Positions 1 to 11,342 of a DNA stretch of 64,000 nt are shown here, one piece after another. The notes under the pieces were generated by a model. That model was not told where the DNA came from. It saw nothing but the letters and a program-made list of their open reading frames with translations, and ran no database searches. How positions within the stretch are numbered: the first letter of the stretch is position 1; every line of letters begins with the position of its first letter. Both the position numbers and the translations under genes were made by a program. The stretch comes from Sycon ciliatum (lineage: Eukaryota; Porifera; Calcarea; Leucosolenida; Sycettidae), in NCBI RefSeq assembly GCF_964019385.1, contig NC_088647.1, positions 402,112 to 466,111 on the forward strand. The letters are read 5' to 3'.

Positions 1-730
1 ATGAGAATGGATGAGAAGAAAAATACCTTCAGTCACAATTCAATTCAATCAGGAATCTTCAAATATTCAATGTTCAAGCGAAATGTGAAAAAAGTTCACA
101 TAAGTTGGGAATGTGTTGAATGAGGGTGCTGCTACGTGGCAAAGTGAGATGAGCATTGGTGGTTTAGGCAAGCCAGTATATTGAACTGACCGCTTACCTC
201 CCCAGAAACAGCCTGATCATTGGTAGTCGCCATACTTCCTCCACACGCGAACGAGAGAGAAGCTGACAAAGTCGGAACAAGGACAAGTCCCGAGAACAAG
301 TTTTTGGCGCATGCGTCGTACTCATACCCGTTCACTAACACAGTTTTGCTGTGCATTGGTTTGGTTCACCTTCACTTGAGTGGTTCTGCATTTTTCGTGT
401 CCATATCGGCCGGCATAATGCCTTGATTTGTGTGGGTGTGTAGAGCTTCGAGATTGTTTCGATGGAAGTCATATCTACGATCGTACAGTATGTAGCTGTG
501 AAAGAGACATAGATCTACTACTAGTAGTAGTAGCCGAGACTTGCGGTCACTGAATGGACGCCGGCTGTATGCTTGCTGGCTAGCTGCTCATCTTGCTGAC
601 ATGGCCTAATAATATCATAAAAATATAAATACTTTGCATGTACTAGCGTTTCGGAGACAGCAACTTCAATAATGGCAATCAAGAGTACTAACTGTGCGGT
701 AACCATGCTTTATTACAATACTAGTAACAA
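1..730. other. No supported gene
   Basis: Only short stop-bounded frames without recognisable motifs are present. No inverted repeat or tandem array was noticed in this stretch. Confidence 0.5.
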
Positions 731-1425
731 ACATGAAGAGAATTGGTGAGCACACATGCTCATTCCCGGGGAACTGCAAATTCACAACTCATTTTCATTT
801 CACAAAATCATTTTCAACGTTTCGGCAAATTGCCATCATCATGTCAGGATGCAATCATGATGAAGTGGAAGTCTGCCAACACCTAAGAACACCAAATAAC
901 TGCTCTTACAATACACTATACAGTTGTACATGTATAATATTTCTATGTCCATACATGTTAGCTCAGTGCTAGGAATATGACATGTCTAAAACTAGTGAAA
1001 GATCACAAGATAAAATACCGTCACCTAGATAACCAGTGTGGTGTGACTGTTTTAGAGTAATGACCATCCAGCACTGGTGTTGATCTCTGGCAGTCTGGGC
1101 CTTCGTTTCTGATCTCCACCAGTGGCATATGAGTCAATGAAAACTTGTGATCTTTCACTAGTTTTAGACATGTCATATTCCTAGCACTGAGGTAACATGT
1201 ATGATGTAGTCATAGACATATCAACACCTAAGAACACCAAATTATTGTAGGGTATATAATTATAAGTGCTCCTTGGGCCCTTGGCAGACTTCCCGTGACT
1301 TCATGATTGTATCCTGATGATGGCAATTTGCCGAAACGTCGAAAATGATTCTGTGAAATGAGTTGTGAATTTGCAGTGCCCAGGGAATGAGCATGTGTGC
1401 TCACCAATTCTCTTCGAGTTCATCG
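731..1425. repeat. Long inverted-repeat (foldback) element
   Basis: The left arm (about 733-1010, beginning GAAGAGAATTGGTGAGCACA) recurs as its reverse complement at about 1139-1415, around a spacer of about 125 bp. The arms match over most of their length with small indels. No coding capacity is seen, so this looks like a non-autonomous foldback or MITE-type element. The target duplication was not resolved. Confidence 0.7.
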
Positions 1426-1929
1426 GATGAAGCTGCAGGATGCCTCACCGCTACTTCGTTAGTGACAAACATGCGAGAGCAATGTGAATGCATGATGTAA
1501 AAAGAAGAAGAAGAAGTGTTCACAACGGTTTTCTCGTCACAAGTGCGATCTTCAGTGAACGTAGCACTATAATGTACATGTAGTAACTTTGGATGGAATA
1601 CTAAATCAAACACTGTCATAGGGAGCAGAAAGAGGTGCGAGAAACGAAATAGAGAACAAAGCCACTAGTCTAGAATAGCCTAAAAAAAAAACTAATGATG
1701 AGCACTGAGGAAGTCGAGAGAAACCCGTTCTGAATACTGTAAACCGTATTTTCTCTGATAAGAGCCCGGTGTTCTTATTTTTTCACTGACAGCGAGACTG
1801 GGCTATTCATATGATGGGAGACTGGGCTCTTATTTTTTCAATTGTCAACTATCAAGCCAACTACAGTCTATACAGGCATAAACTGACCGTATCAAGACTG
1901 ATTTTTCAGCCCTAAACTCTGGAATATTG

Positions 1930-3316
1930 TCACTGAAACAGATGTTTCACAATAGCATTGGCGCCAGCCGCCAGGAAGGAAGCAGTAGACCGAAAACCTC
2001 CTTACAAAATGTTCTTGGCATGTTGTACTGCTGCCACGGTTTATACGACTACTTGTCCGGCCGCAAGCAGCAGATCCTCATCTCGCCTTCAACCAGCCCT
2101 GCTCTGGCTTGCACCTGCGGAGTGCCCCAAGCCCGACCAAGGCTCTGTTCTCGGCCCTGTCCTCTTCAGTATACACATGAGATGTCCCTTTGGTTTCCTC
2201 GCCTGTGCCAAGTGTACAATTTGCAGATGACATAGCCATGTACGACTCCCAGGCCTCAGCGGCGGAAGCGTCCAGAACCCTCACCACAGCGGCAACTCAC
2301 GGCGGCTCTGGCCGGTTGGCTGAAGTCCCGAGGCCTCATCTTGAACGCCACCAAGAGCCAGGTTCTGACTATCTCTCTCCAGCAGCATGTACAGGAAGTA
2401 ACAGTCAAAAGCGGCGACTGTCTCTTCCCCTCAGCGTCTTCTGCGCGCTACCTCGGCGTTCACCTTGACAATCGCCTAGATTGGGACACCCATGTAAACT
2501 ATGTGGTCACCAAGGTCGCCAAGAAAATTGGCGCCTTGTGGCGGGCACGCCGAAGCCTATCAAGACGCTCTCGTCAGGTGTATGTGAAGGCGGTCATAAT
2601 GCCCGACCTGCTTTATGGCTCCTGCTGCTTTTCAACCGCAATGCGAGAGGGTCAACTGAAACGACTGCAAACCGCGCAAAACAGAGCCATCCGCTGTATC
2701 GATGGCAACCCGCCCCGGACAGCCATGCAGCCGCTGCTCACTGCTCACTCCCTGTACCGTGTCAGCGAGCTCTACAGGCAGAAAATATTGATCACCATCT
2801 GGCGGTGCGCATCCACGCCCGCACCAGCCCTGTGCTCGCCCAGCTTCTGACCCCGGCACAAGGCACCCCTACCCGCCATCAGCAGTCAAATGGCCTACCA
2901 AGCCAGGCAAACCGTAGCCGCCGCGGTCAGCGGAGATTTTCTGTTGCTGGTGCTCTGCTGTGGAACGCTCTCCCTGGTGAGGTCCGCACAATTACCCGGC
3001 TACCTGAGTTTAAGCATACATGTGTACCATACGCCTGTAGGGAGTAGTTCGAGTTGCTGCTGATCGCTCTGCTCTCCCCCCCCCCCCGTGCAGTTCAGTA
3101 ATCCTCACGTAGTATCACAGATACATGTACATCGTATTCTCTCTCTCTCCCCCCGTTTACTCGCAGTTATTAGTATCCTATTCTCTTACTATGTGCTTCC
3201 ATAGCTTTTACTATGTTCTTCCATAGCCACTTCTAGGCTAAGCCTTCGCCGTCATTTTATTGGGTCGTCATCCCGTTTGAATGTGCGAAGTGAAATAAAA
3301 ACCAACCAACCAACCA
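1930..3316 (+). pseudogene. Decayed non-LTR retrotransposon reverse transcriptase
   Basis: Reverse-transcriptase blocks appear in the right order but in shifting frames: YLSGRKQQIL (about 2060), GSVLGPVLFSIHM (about 2140-2180), QFADDIAMY (about 2209-2235, the catalytic ADD), then a stretch at 2341-2850 with YLGVHLDNRLDWDTHV. The usual C-terminal tail ALLWNALPGEVR lies near 2950. At least three frameshifts separate the blocks, so the copy is dead. AATAAA followed by CCAA repeats at 3293-3316 looks like the 3' end with a microsatellite tail, as in Jockey/CR1/L2-type elements. The 5' part, including any endonuclease, is missing. Confidence 0.8.
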
Positions 3317-3489
3317 TAATTAATTAATTAATTCGACGGGTTCGCGTACCGGGCAGGTCAAGAACAAGGAGTCGTACAACTCCCTGGTCAAGAACCACCT
3401 TTCCGCTTCCGTGGGACGCCACCACCCCATGATCAGGCGTCAGATGCGGCTCCTAAACGGTGGGGGAGGATAGATCAGATCCACCAACC

Positions 3490-3672
3490 ATAGGCCAAAG
3501 GCCTAAATCCCATTTGCCACATCCATGATTTACTCATGCCAGGCCACGAGTTCCCAATTAACTGTGGGTCGCAGCACGGTTGGAAAAATCCTTCCGCTTC
3601 CAAGCAGGACTTGAACCTGGTACCTCTCGTTCATTAATCATGGTCTTAGACCAACCCACTGTGCCTGCCTGC
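3490..3672 (-). mobile_element. tRNA-derived SINE
   Basis: On the minus strand, GGCACAGTGGGTTGGTCTAA reads like an A-box region. About 45 bases further on is a B box, GGTTCAAGTCC (plus-strand 3607-3617). A non-tRNA body follows. The arm structure is too poor for a functional tRNA. A tRNA-related SINE head is the best explanation; the 3' boundary is approximate. Confidence 0.5.
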
Positions 3673-4210
3673 CTACCAACCATATGCAGTCAAAAATTAT
3701 ACTTGTTGTGACCCGCGCTACTATTTAGAGTCTGTGCTCTTATTATTTTAAACCAACCTCACCCCGGGTCATTATTGGAGACCTGGGCTATTATCGGAGA
3801 CCTGGGCTTTTCGAGAGAAAATTCGGTAAAGCAGAAATATTCGTCTGGAATTTAATTTCGTCGTTTTCGTCCAAGGAGCTTTTGGACTATTAAAATTAAA
3901 TGCCGGACTAATGTCGATTTGTCCAGCTTTTCAATACACTCTTATGACCCATGGACGAAATTTACAACAAGACGGCAACGTCTGTAGGGCCTTCCCTATC
4001 AAAATAATAAATTCTACTACTACTACTACAACCGGACGAACTCCCTCTCTTTGGAGTTTATAGACGAAATTATTGACCGACGAAATGTTCTGCTTGTACA
4101 GTACTTCTTCTTTTTACATGTACATGTACTTTTAGTAAGTTACTCGTGGAGTCATGATGCAGGTCTAGACTAGTCCTTGTGGCCGGCGTGGGTAGACCAA
4201 GACTGAGAGA

Positions 4211-5626
4211 TTGTCAATATTTTTATTTGTCATGGTATTTCCTGTGTTGACCAGCATTTTCAACGGCATGTTTGAGCAACACGAGGTGGTTGATATAGGC
4301 AGTGGCAGTCTGATCCCACTTCAGAAACCCAACAAGCCGCTGGGACCACCATCAAATTTACGTCCGATAGTTCTTCTCAACACGCTGCGGAAGACCCTGT
4401 CACTCCTCACTTTAGCTCGAGTCAGACCCAAGGTTGACCAGTACCTAGCCCAGACGCACAGCGGCTTCCGCCCTGGCCGATCCACCGCGGATGTGGTATG
4501 GGCGCATCGATGGCTTGTGGCAAAGACCCAGCGCTACCACAGCACCGTTCACCTGTTGGGCATTGATCTGTCGAAGGCTTTTGACACGATCAAGCGAGAC
4601 ACCTTGCTGACTGTTCTGGAGGCGTTTCTGAGTGACGATGACGTTCGCTTGATCAGGGTCTTGATCTCTAACACCAGACTTCGTGTTCAGCTTGGGAGGT
4701 GCCAGTCGGAATCATTTGCTACAACGAAGGGGACGCCACAGGGGGATTGCCTTTCCCCCGTTCTCTTCACGGTTTACCTGGAGGCTGCGCTCCGACAACT
4801 AAGGCAAGAGGTGCCAGCAAGACCTCTCAGCGACAACGGTCTGCCGCTCGAACTTGTATATGCGGATGATGCAGACTTTGTCAGCACCTCAAAGTCCTGG
4901 CTGGCGGACGTGGAGGCGACTGCCAGCACGGTGCTACCACAGTGGTCCCTGATCATGAACCGGGACAAAACTGAGTATACGGACATCTTCAGAAGTGCGG
5001 ACAGGATCGATGAAGAGTGGAGGACAACGCGCAAGCTGGGTTCGCTGCTGGGCGACGAAGAGGATATTATGCGACGAAAACAGCTGGCGACTGCAGCATT
5101 TCAGTCCCTATGGAGCCTCTGGAAGAGGCATCAGCACATCAGCGAGAAGTTGCGTCTGCGGCTGTACAGCACTTTTATTGTTCCAGTACTGACGTACAAC
5201 TCGGGTACGTGGGGGGTCAGTGTGACCGTTCTGTCTCGCCTGGATTCCTTCCACCGCCGTCAGCTAAGGTCACTCATCGGTGTGAAATGGCCACAAATAA
5301 TACCGAATGATGCTCTCTATGCCAGATGCGAAGCTGAACCCTTGAGTGTCATGGTCAAGAGATCACGCTGGAGGCTGTTTGGCCACATCCTGCGGATGGC
5401 AGATGAATCTCCAGCTGTTATGGCTATGTTCGCGTACTTCGCCAATCAGCAACAGAAATGCTGGAGGGGTAGACCGCGGACGACCCTGCCGCAGGCATTG
5501 GTGGGAGATCTGCGCCAAGCCAATGCCGGATTGCTCGGGAACTTAGACGCTCTGCAGAGCCTGCGAGCCATTGCCCATGACCGACCCGCATGGCGAGATC
5601 TATGCATGAAGATCTGTGCATCGTGA
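4211..5626 (+). CDS. Non-LTR retrotransposon reverse transcriptase, 5'-truncated
   Basis: This open frame of 471 codons carries a reverse transcriptase for target-primed retrotransposition. Visible motifs are LIPLQKPNKP (residues 34-43), GFRPGRST (85-92), DLSKAFD (119-125), GTPQGDCLSPVLF (174-186) and the catalytic YADD (217-220). A C-terminal region with RWRLFGHILRM and a final RGRPRTTLP...W..LC block is typical of invertebrate elements. The frame has no stops, so decay is slight. The first ~33 residues do not resemble RT and no endonuclease lies upstream, so the copy is probably truncated at about 4300 and the ATG at 4211 may be fortuitous. The clade is not assigned. Confidence 0.85.
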   Translation: MSIFLFVMVFPVLTSIFNGMFEQHEVVDIGSGSLIPLQKPNKPLGPPSNLRPIVLLNTLRKTLSLLTLARVRPKVDQYLAQTHSGFRPGRSTADVVWAHRWLVAKTQRYHSTVHLLGIDLSKAFDTIKRDTLLTVLEAFLSDDDVRLIRVLISNTRLRVQLGRCQSESFATTKGTPQGDCLSPVLFTVYLEAALRQLRQEVPARPLSDNGLPLELVYADDADFVSTSKSWLADVEATASTVLPQWSLIMNRDKTEYTDIFRSADRIDEEWRTTRKLGSLLGDEEDIMRRKQLATAAFQSLWSLWKRHQHISEKLRLRLYSTFIVPVLTYNSGTWGVSVTVLSRLDSFHRRQLRSLIGVKWPQIIPNDALYARCEAEPLSVMVKRSRWRLFGHILRMADESPAVMAMFAYFANQQQKCWRGRPRTTLPQALVGDLRQANAGLLGNLDALQSLRAIAHDRPAWRDLCMKICAS

Positions 5627-5639
5627 TATTCCGACAGGT

Positions 5640-6165
5640 CCTGAAACAGTCAAACTCAGGAAATAGCACTATTATTATCACTCAGGCTGCAATATTCAAT
5701 GACATAATTAAAGACATATTCATAAATGACATATCTTCAATACCCATGAGCTACATTGTATATGATAATTATATCATTGTATCATCGTTCTAGCTCAATT
5801 TCTTTCCCCTGTCATAGTCCTGTTTATCATGTTCAGCATAAGCGAAGTTGTGGATCATGCTTGCATGGTTGACTCCAACGCGTACATGCAGGTAATAATA
5901 ATAATAATTACCGGTATTATGAAAGTGTAGTATAGTACTCGTAAAATGTAACCGTCCTCAGCTGTGTGTCCATAAATATTAAAAAAAAATTGTCACTGGC
6001 ATGATTCATCTTGAATTCTTCATGTTAAATTTTATTATGATTTATCAGGGAGTCGATCCCTGATTATTATCATGTGCATTGTCACCCATCCTGTAACTGG
6101 TAACCTGGTCACTTTATGGACAGGCAAGCTGTGCATGCCCAGGTCCCAGGGAGTCGTAGCATCTA
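5640..6165. other. No supported gene
   Basis: AT-rich sequence downstream of the reverse-transcriptase frame, with short ATT/AAT runs (for example 5893-5912). It may include the 3' untranslated part of that element. Confidence 0.4.
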
Positions 6166-6351
6166 CAGTGAAATCTCGTTAGGAAGAACACTGATAAGAC
6201 AAAATGTTTGCTTAAGAAGAACTAATTTTCGTAACTCCATTGGATAAATCACTGTGTATTCACTGGGGATACCATACGAACAAGAAGAACTCCCGTTATT
6301 GCGAACAAATATCATCGGTCCCTTGGTGTTCGTCCTAAAGAGGTTTGACTG
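6166..6351. mobile_element. Short pogo/Tigger-like MITE
   Basis: The ends CAGTGAAATCTCGTTAGGA and, in reverse complement, CAGTCAAACCTCTTTAGGA are flanked by TA on both sides (6164-6165 and 6352-6353). CAGT... termini at TA targets are typical of pogo/Tigger elements of the Tc1-mariner superfamily. At 186 bp it is non-coding. Confidence 0.75.
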
Positions 6352-6880
6352 TACTTCATGGGAGCGGCGGACCGTTGAACACGGACGTACGGGGCAACTG
6401 CAACTTTGAACCTAAACTGATGATTAATGATCAATAATCTTTATTTCAGGATTACCCAAAGGCTAACGTCTATCTGGGGGATCTCCTATTTGTGTGATAA
6501 TGTCAGTGTGATGATGCGGGCTTCGACCTCGGGCTCAGTGCCTGTCACTCCATAAGTACATGTATGTGGGGCAGGGCCAATCTCATGTATACACGCTTAC
6601 ATAATGCCACTGCTTGTCTCAAGGGCCCGATGCTTGGGGTCAGCAGGTCAACTGACAGTCATGGAACTGCATAGACTACAAATCACAGAAAACCATATAA
6701 ATCCGGTGCCGGTACATCATAGTTTTGCCGCGGAGTGCTATGACCTCGTGCCCGGTCTCAGGCCCTACATACCGTTACTCCCTGGTGAGGTCGCGAACAC
6801 TATAAGTATAAAGCCACCCCGGCCTGGCTAGTCCCTCCCCAATAACATGTCGAGCCGTTCATTGTTGTATTTGTATTCAG

Positions 6881-7070
6881 GCCCGCCGGAACCGGTCCGG
6901 TTGGTCAGGTTATCACCGGACCAACTTTGTGGCCACTGACATATGTTTACTGCTGAGGAAGGCATAATTGCCCTGCCATATCACAAACAAACTGTATGAA
7001 AGAGTATGGTACGACCGGACCAATTGACAACTGCTTCAGCGGTCCTGGTATCTATGCGGGATTCTCCACA
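6881..7070. mobile_element. MITE fragment, family shared with 23914-24370
   Basis: It begins CCCGCCGGAACCGGTCCGG and continues with blocks (GGTTGGTCAGGTTATCACCGG, ACTGCTGAGGA, GTATGAAAGA, ACTGCTTC) that recur, reverse-complemented, in the element at 23914-24370. The right end is not clear, so this is a partial copy. Confidence 0.5.
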
Positions 7071-7304
7071 GGCCTTAGCCTAAATCGAGGGAGTCTCCGT
7101 CAACAGCTTATGAAGATTGAAGAAGGAGAAGCTGAGGAGAAAAAAAAGGATAGAAAGATGCAGGCTGGTAGTAATGTGCTCTATGACATCCCTACTCTAC
7201 GTGGAATGAAACCAGAGGGCTCCGGCATAACGGGTGATAGCGAAGTGGGTGCGGGCAAGAGCGACAACACATTTTGGGCTGGATACAGTACGAATGGCAG
7301 CCGG

Positions 7305-7960
7305 GAGGGAGTTGTTGTTGTTGTAGTTGTTGTAGAAGTTTATTTAAACGTCGCACCACAAACAGGCGATTTCGCCTCCTTTGATACATGTGGACGACAG
7401 AAGGAATGAGAGAGAGGGGGGGGGGGGGCAGAAGTACGGAGAGAGGAAGGGTAGAAATAAATAAGCAATCAACCTCAGGGCTACACCAAAGCAAAAACGG
7501 AATGGGAACATACTATACAAAATAGCTTCATACATATATTGCAAAACACGTTTACTATTCTTCAGTCCGCTATACCACAGAAATGTGTACACTAGCCGAA
7601 AAGCATTTAAACGGAGCCATGATGCGCTTTTAGCAGGGCACAGAACTGAAGGTGGCTGGGCTCGGAACGGAGATCAGGCGGGAGCTGGTTCCACAGGACT
7701 GCGCCGATGAACTGCATGGTTGCTCGACCCGCAGGACCGGGCCAAAATGGTACTCGAACGAGGTGATGTGCTGCTCCCCGAGTGCGGTCACCAGTAACTC
7801 TCACGAAGAAGCTGGTGAAGAGGGAGCTAGCTCGGGAGAACAGACAACGACCATGTGGCGATGGTGACAAAGAGAAAGGTGGCACGGGTGTTTGTGCTGG
7901 CTCTAGCAGGCGGAAGCAGATGTTGGGGGCGCATGGGCTCCGTGTCAATCCATGAGGATG
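7305..7960 (-). pseudogene. 3' end of a minus-strand non-LTR retrotransposon
   Basis: The minus-strand frame at 7948-7607 ends with FIGAVLWNQLPPDLRSE...FCALLKAH, the C-terminal tail signature of Jockey/CR1/L2-type ORF2 proteins. Downstream on the minus strand the element runs to a CAA-rich microsatellite tail (plus-strand GTT repeats at 7311-7336). The catalytic part is absent, so this is a 5'-truncated dead copy. Confidence 0.65.
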
Positions 7961-8377
7961 GTGGCGTCTGCATTACGGGAAGGTCACATTGGGTAGTGCT
8001 TGAAGTTGGCGCATAGAATATGGCAGCTACGACTTGGCTCGACTCCCATGCACATCATTTCGTCCCCGCAGGACCCCTGCATCAGGCAATCTATTTGTCC
8101 AATAAATGCAGCTGCAGTAGAGTCAGTGGAGTCAATTTCCGGCGACTCTCCTAACTAAGAGGACATGCAAGAATACAACTGTAACAAGTAAGGTTTGTGT
8201 TTTTATTCTCGCTACAGACAGTACAGTGTTCGTCTTTCTAGAAAGTGCCAGATTCTCAAACATACAGACAAATAAATGTAAGGAAATCCCGGTCTACATA
8301 ATCATACACTGTGAAGTGGTACATGAGCGTGATATGATTGTATAGTGTGATGACACTGAATGTACACCAACAGAGCT

Positions 8378-8910
8378 AAGGCCACCCTTTGTTAATTCAT
8401 TGTTTAACGTCCTTTTTTCGCGAAAAGGTACGCGGGAGGGCGGAAAAAAACAAAAGCCCATTCCAAAAACTGGAAACCCCAATCAAACATTTTAACCAGT
8501 AAAGCATGTGATATATACAATATTTCTGGGTCTAACGGCACTTGCAGGCATAGAACAACACTCTTTGATGGTACATTGGAGCACATGCCTGATGAATCCA
8601 ACAAAACAGGTACATAGCATGGAGTTAGCATGTCATGAATTCATTACATCTGGATTTTTACTAGGACACACACCGTACGATATTTAAAAGCCAACAAAAA
8701 AAGAAAAAGAACACAAGACAAAGGCATGCCCGGGAGGCAAGATTATAAGTTTAAGGTCATGATCGGCACACTGTGAAACTACACAATCATGTATTTACAA
8801 CTTCGCATATTATTGGTACTACTACTTTCTTGTTTTTTTTTTCCGGTCGGAGGCAAAAAGGTACGCGCCGGGCGCGGACGGTAAACAACGAAAAAAGAAA
8901 GGGTGGCCTA
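8378..8910. repeat. Inverted-repeat MITE
   Basis: AAGGCCACCCTTTGTTAA at the left end matches the reverse complement of AAAGAAAGGGTGGCCT at the right end. The internal AAAAGGTACGCG motifs are also mirrored (about 8424 and 8857). Length is about 530 bp without coding sequence. The exact target duplication was not resolved. Confidence 0.6.
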
Positions 8911-9708
8911 ACATATAAAACACACGCTGACTTCTTCACACTCACACCACAATATATTGTGCATGCCGAGTATCCTGAGGACTTGCTATCTGTCCATATG
9001 TGTGTGAGAACCAGCATTTTTTCATTATTTTGTGTTTTCTTTCGCGCTCAGTATTCCTCTTACTATTGCCTTTAGTCTTCACACACATCACTGCACACGC
9101 ATCACTGCACACGCATCACTGCATACGCATCACTGCATATTAGTCATTGCACTTGCTATGGTGTCTTTTTCCCCTGTATCCGTCCGTGACGAGAAGGCAA
9201 TGAAACTGAACACTAGTTGTCGACAATTTCAAGGCAGAAATGTTGCTAGTGCCGTCGGAGGAGCCTGAAGTAGTTAGTTCTGTTCCGTTCAATCTGATAA
9301 ACATCATAACTGTCGAGCCTTTAGGGCGCCATGATGGTTTTCTAGTCTTGTAAGTTGTATCGCTGCTTTTGCAACTGAAGTATACCGGATGTTGTGTGGC
9401 GTTGGTGTCAGGCCTTGCCCAAACCTGGAATCAGGCCAATCCCCATGCAGAAAAGACTCGGCATGATTCAAGGTTAAATCATGTTGCAGCAATGTCAGTT
9501 GAATGCTGAAGTTGAGACTGTAGAACCAAAAATCTGACGATACAGGCAACAAGGTGGAAACAGCTACATGTAGTTGTCTGGAGATGGAGGATCACACATG
9601 ATGACGTTATGTGTTATCCTCATTATATTCATTCCGAATAGACATTTGTGTACGGCGTGCAAGTACCGTAAAATCAAGAGGATAATGTTCTTTTGGTAAA
9701 ATGTATTA
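8911..9708. other. No supported gene; small tandem repeat
   Basis: The only structure seen is a short array of CATCACTGCACACG-like units at about 9084-9145. Confidence 0.5.
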
Positions 9709-9760
9709 CAGGTGGAATCCTGATAATTCGGATATGGCTTAATTCGAACATACCGCTTAA

Positions 9761-10621
9761 AGGGGAAGTATACCCTAAAATCAAATTTTCACCAGTTGTA
9801 GTCTTCTGGGTGCTGAGTCGAATGGTCTTGGTCCGAGGAAGCTGCGACGCTCCCTTCCTACTTGAATCCCAATCGAACTCGCGCACTTCCACCGAAACTG
9901 GGTGACTGCGCCCTACTAGATGGGGATTTGTATGCAAAATGTCACTAAAAGCGCCATTTCGTTCTTATAAAAGCACGGATGACCGCGATTGGCCCATATG
10001 TTGTAGTCTTTTGGACGCTGAGTCGACTGGTTTTGGTCCGAAAAGGCTGCGATGCAGCGTTCCTCCTTTATTCCCAATCGAACATGGTTGAACAAGTGGT
10101 CACGTGCTCCTTGGTGCCCAAATCACCTGGTCACCGCGCCAGCAGGCGACAACTTTCACACCAAGGTTCAACTCGAGTTCAACTCGAGTGACAGGACCGC
10201 ACCCAAAAAAGGTCAAACAGGCTAGTAAGTTGTACCCTGCAGGCACGGTGACCAGGTGACTGGTGTACGCAGGAGCACGTGACCGCTTGTTCAACCATGT
10301 TCGATTGGGAATAAAGGAGGAACGCTGCATCGCAGCCTTTTCGGACCAAAACCAGTCGACTCAGCGTCCAAACGACTACAACATATGGGCCAATGGCGGT
10401 CATCCGTGCTTTTATAAGAACGAAATGGCGCTTTTAGTGACATTTTGCATACAAATCCCCATCTAGTAGGGCGCAGTCACCCAGTTTCGGTGGAAGTGCG
10501 CGAGTTCGATTGGGAATAAAGGAGGAAGGGAGCGTCTCAGCTTCCTCGGACCAAGACCATTCGACTCAGCACCCCGAAGACTACAACTGGTGAGAATTTG
10601 ATTTTAGGGTATACTTCCCCT
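9761..10621. mobile_element. 861-bp palindromic TTAA element, copy 1
   Basis: TTAA occurs on both sides (9757-9760, 10622-10625). The ends are AGGGGAAGTATACCC and its reverse complement. Almost the whole element is an inverted repeat: the first half (pairs such as CTGAGTCGAATGGTCTTGG and CGGTGGAAGTGCGCG) returns reverse-complemented in the second half, with a short centre near 10190. There is no transposase. TTAA targets suggest mobilisation by a piggyBac-type enzyme, which is inference. Confidence 0.8.
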
Positions 10622-10814
10622 TTAATTAGAAGTTTTTCCAGGACCGATTTCTATCAATACGATTCCCACATAAAAAATTCTGATAATTCGAACCTCGAAC
10701 TCGACATGTACGGTTAATTAGAAGTCCCACAGATTCCACTTACATAGAAAATGTGTGGGATTTGTGCTGATAATTTGAAGTTAGCAAAGTGTAATTCGAA
10801 GTTCACTGTACACT

Positions 10815-11281
10815 TGTAGTGCATATTCACGAACATTCTACAGTCCATGCACACGTGACATTACGCAATGATTGCATAGGCAAATTCTAGTTACTTCCCT
10901 TTTGATTACGTAGTGATTACATCACTTACACATTACCCATTTGCCACATCGAGCGTATGACGTTTTTCCATGTTCTTTCTCTCTTGCATGTCATGATGCA
11001 ATACTGATTGCACCTACATGATGCAATACTGCTTTGTACTTACATCAGCAATTGCAATTCTCATGACCACATCCGTTTCCTTCTTGCACTTTCTACCGCA
11101 ACGCACAATGGCTAACGCTTCTCTCTCTACCCTATATAAGCTGCATTCGCTTGCATATTATTCAGATCAATCGTAATCTTTTACATCCCGACTCAACTTG
11201 AATTAGTGCTTTCTTAGTTGTAATAAAACGTTGTGTTCCACGACCCGTTGCACGGCTGAGTTGAATCTAGCGAAGCACTAA
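10815..11281 (+). repeat. 5' LTR of the CsRn1-type element
   Basis: 467 bp starting TGTAGTGCATATTC and ending GCGAAGCACTAA. It contains a TATA box (TATATAAG, 11133-11140) and a polyadenylation signal (AATAAA, 11222-11227), giving a recognisable U3-R-U5 layout. Confidence 0.92.
11133..11140 (+). promoter_or_regulatory. TATA box of the 5' LTR
   Basis: TATATAAG in a pyrimidine-rich context lies about 85 bases before AATAAA. The same box is present in the 3' LTR. Transcription of the genomic RNA would start shortly downstream. Confidence 0.65.
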
Positions 11282-11283
11282 AT

Positions 11284-11300
11284 TGGTGACCCCGACGTGA
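11284..11300 (+). other. Primer-binding site, tRNA-Trp
   Basis: TGGTGACCCCGACGTGA is complementary to the 3' end of animal tRNA-Trp (…TCACGTCGGGGTCA plus CCA). It sits two bases after the 5' LTR, as expected for minus-strand priming. Confidence 0.85.
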
Positions 11301-11342
11301 TCGATTTCCGACCTGATTCAACGTTCTGTGCAATTTTTAGAA

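Larger units (their letters stand above)
1739..3829. mobile_element. Inverted-repeat DNA element interrupted by retroelements
   Basis: The left end (ACCGTATTTTCTCTGATAAG at about 1743) and the right end (CTTTTCGAGAGAAAATTCGGT, about 3807-3827) are imperfect reverse complements. Phrases such as 'agacctgggct' recur near both ends. A similar terminal sequence bounds the element at 20004-20298, which suggests one family. The interior holds a non-LTR retrotransposon relic and a SINE, so this is read as an older element that received later insertions. Confidence 0.5.

Noticed and set aside
9761..10621. piggyBac transposase gene
   Set aside because: TTAA flanks suggest the mechanism, but the palindrome has no long frame or transposase motif.
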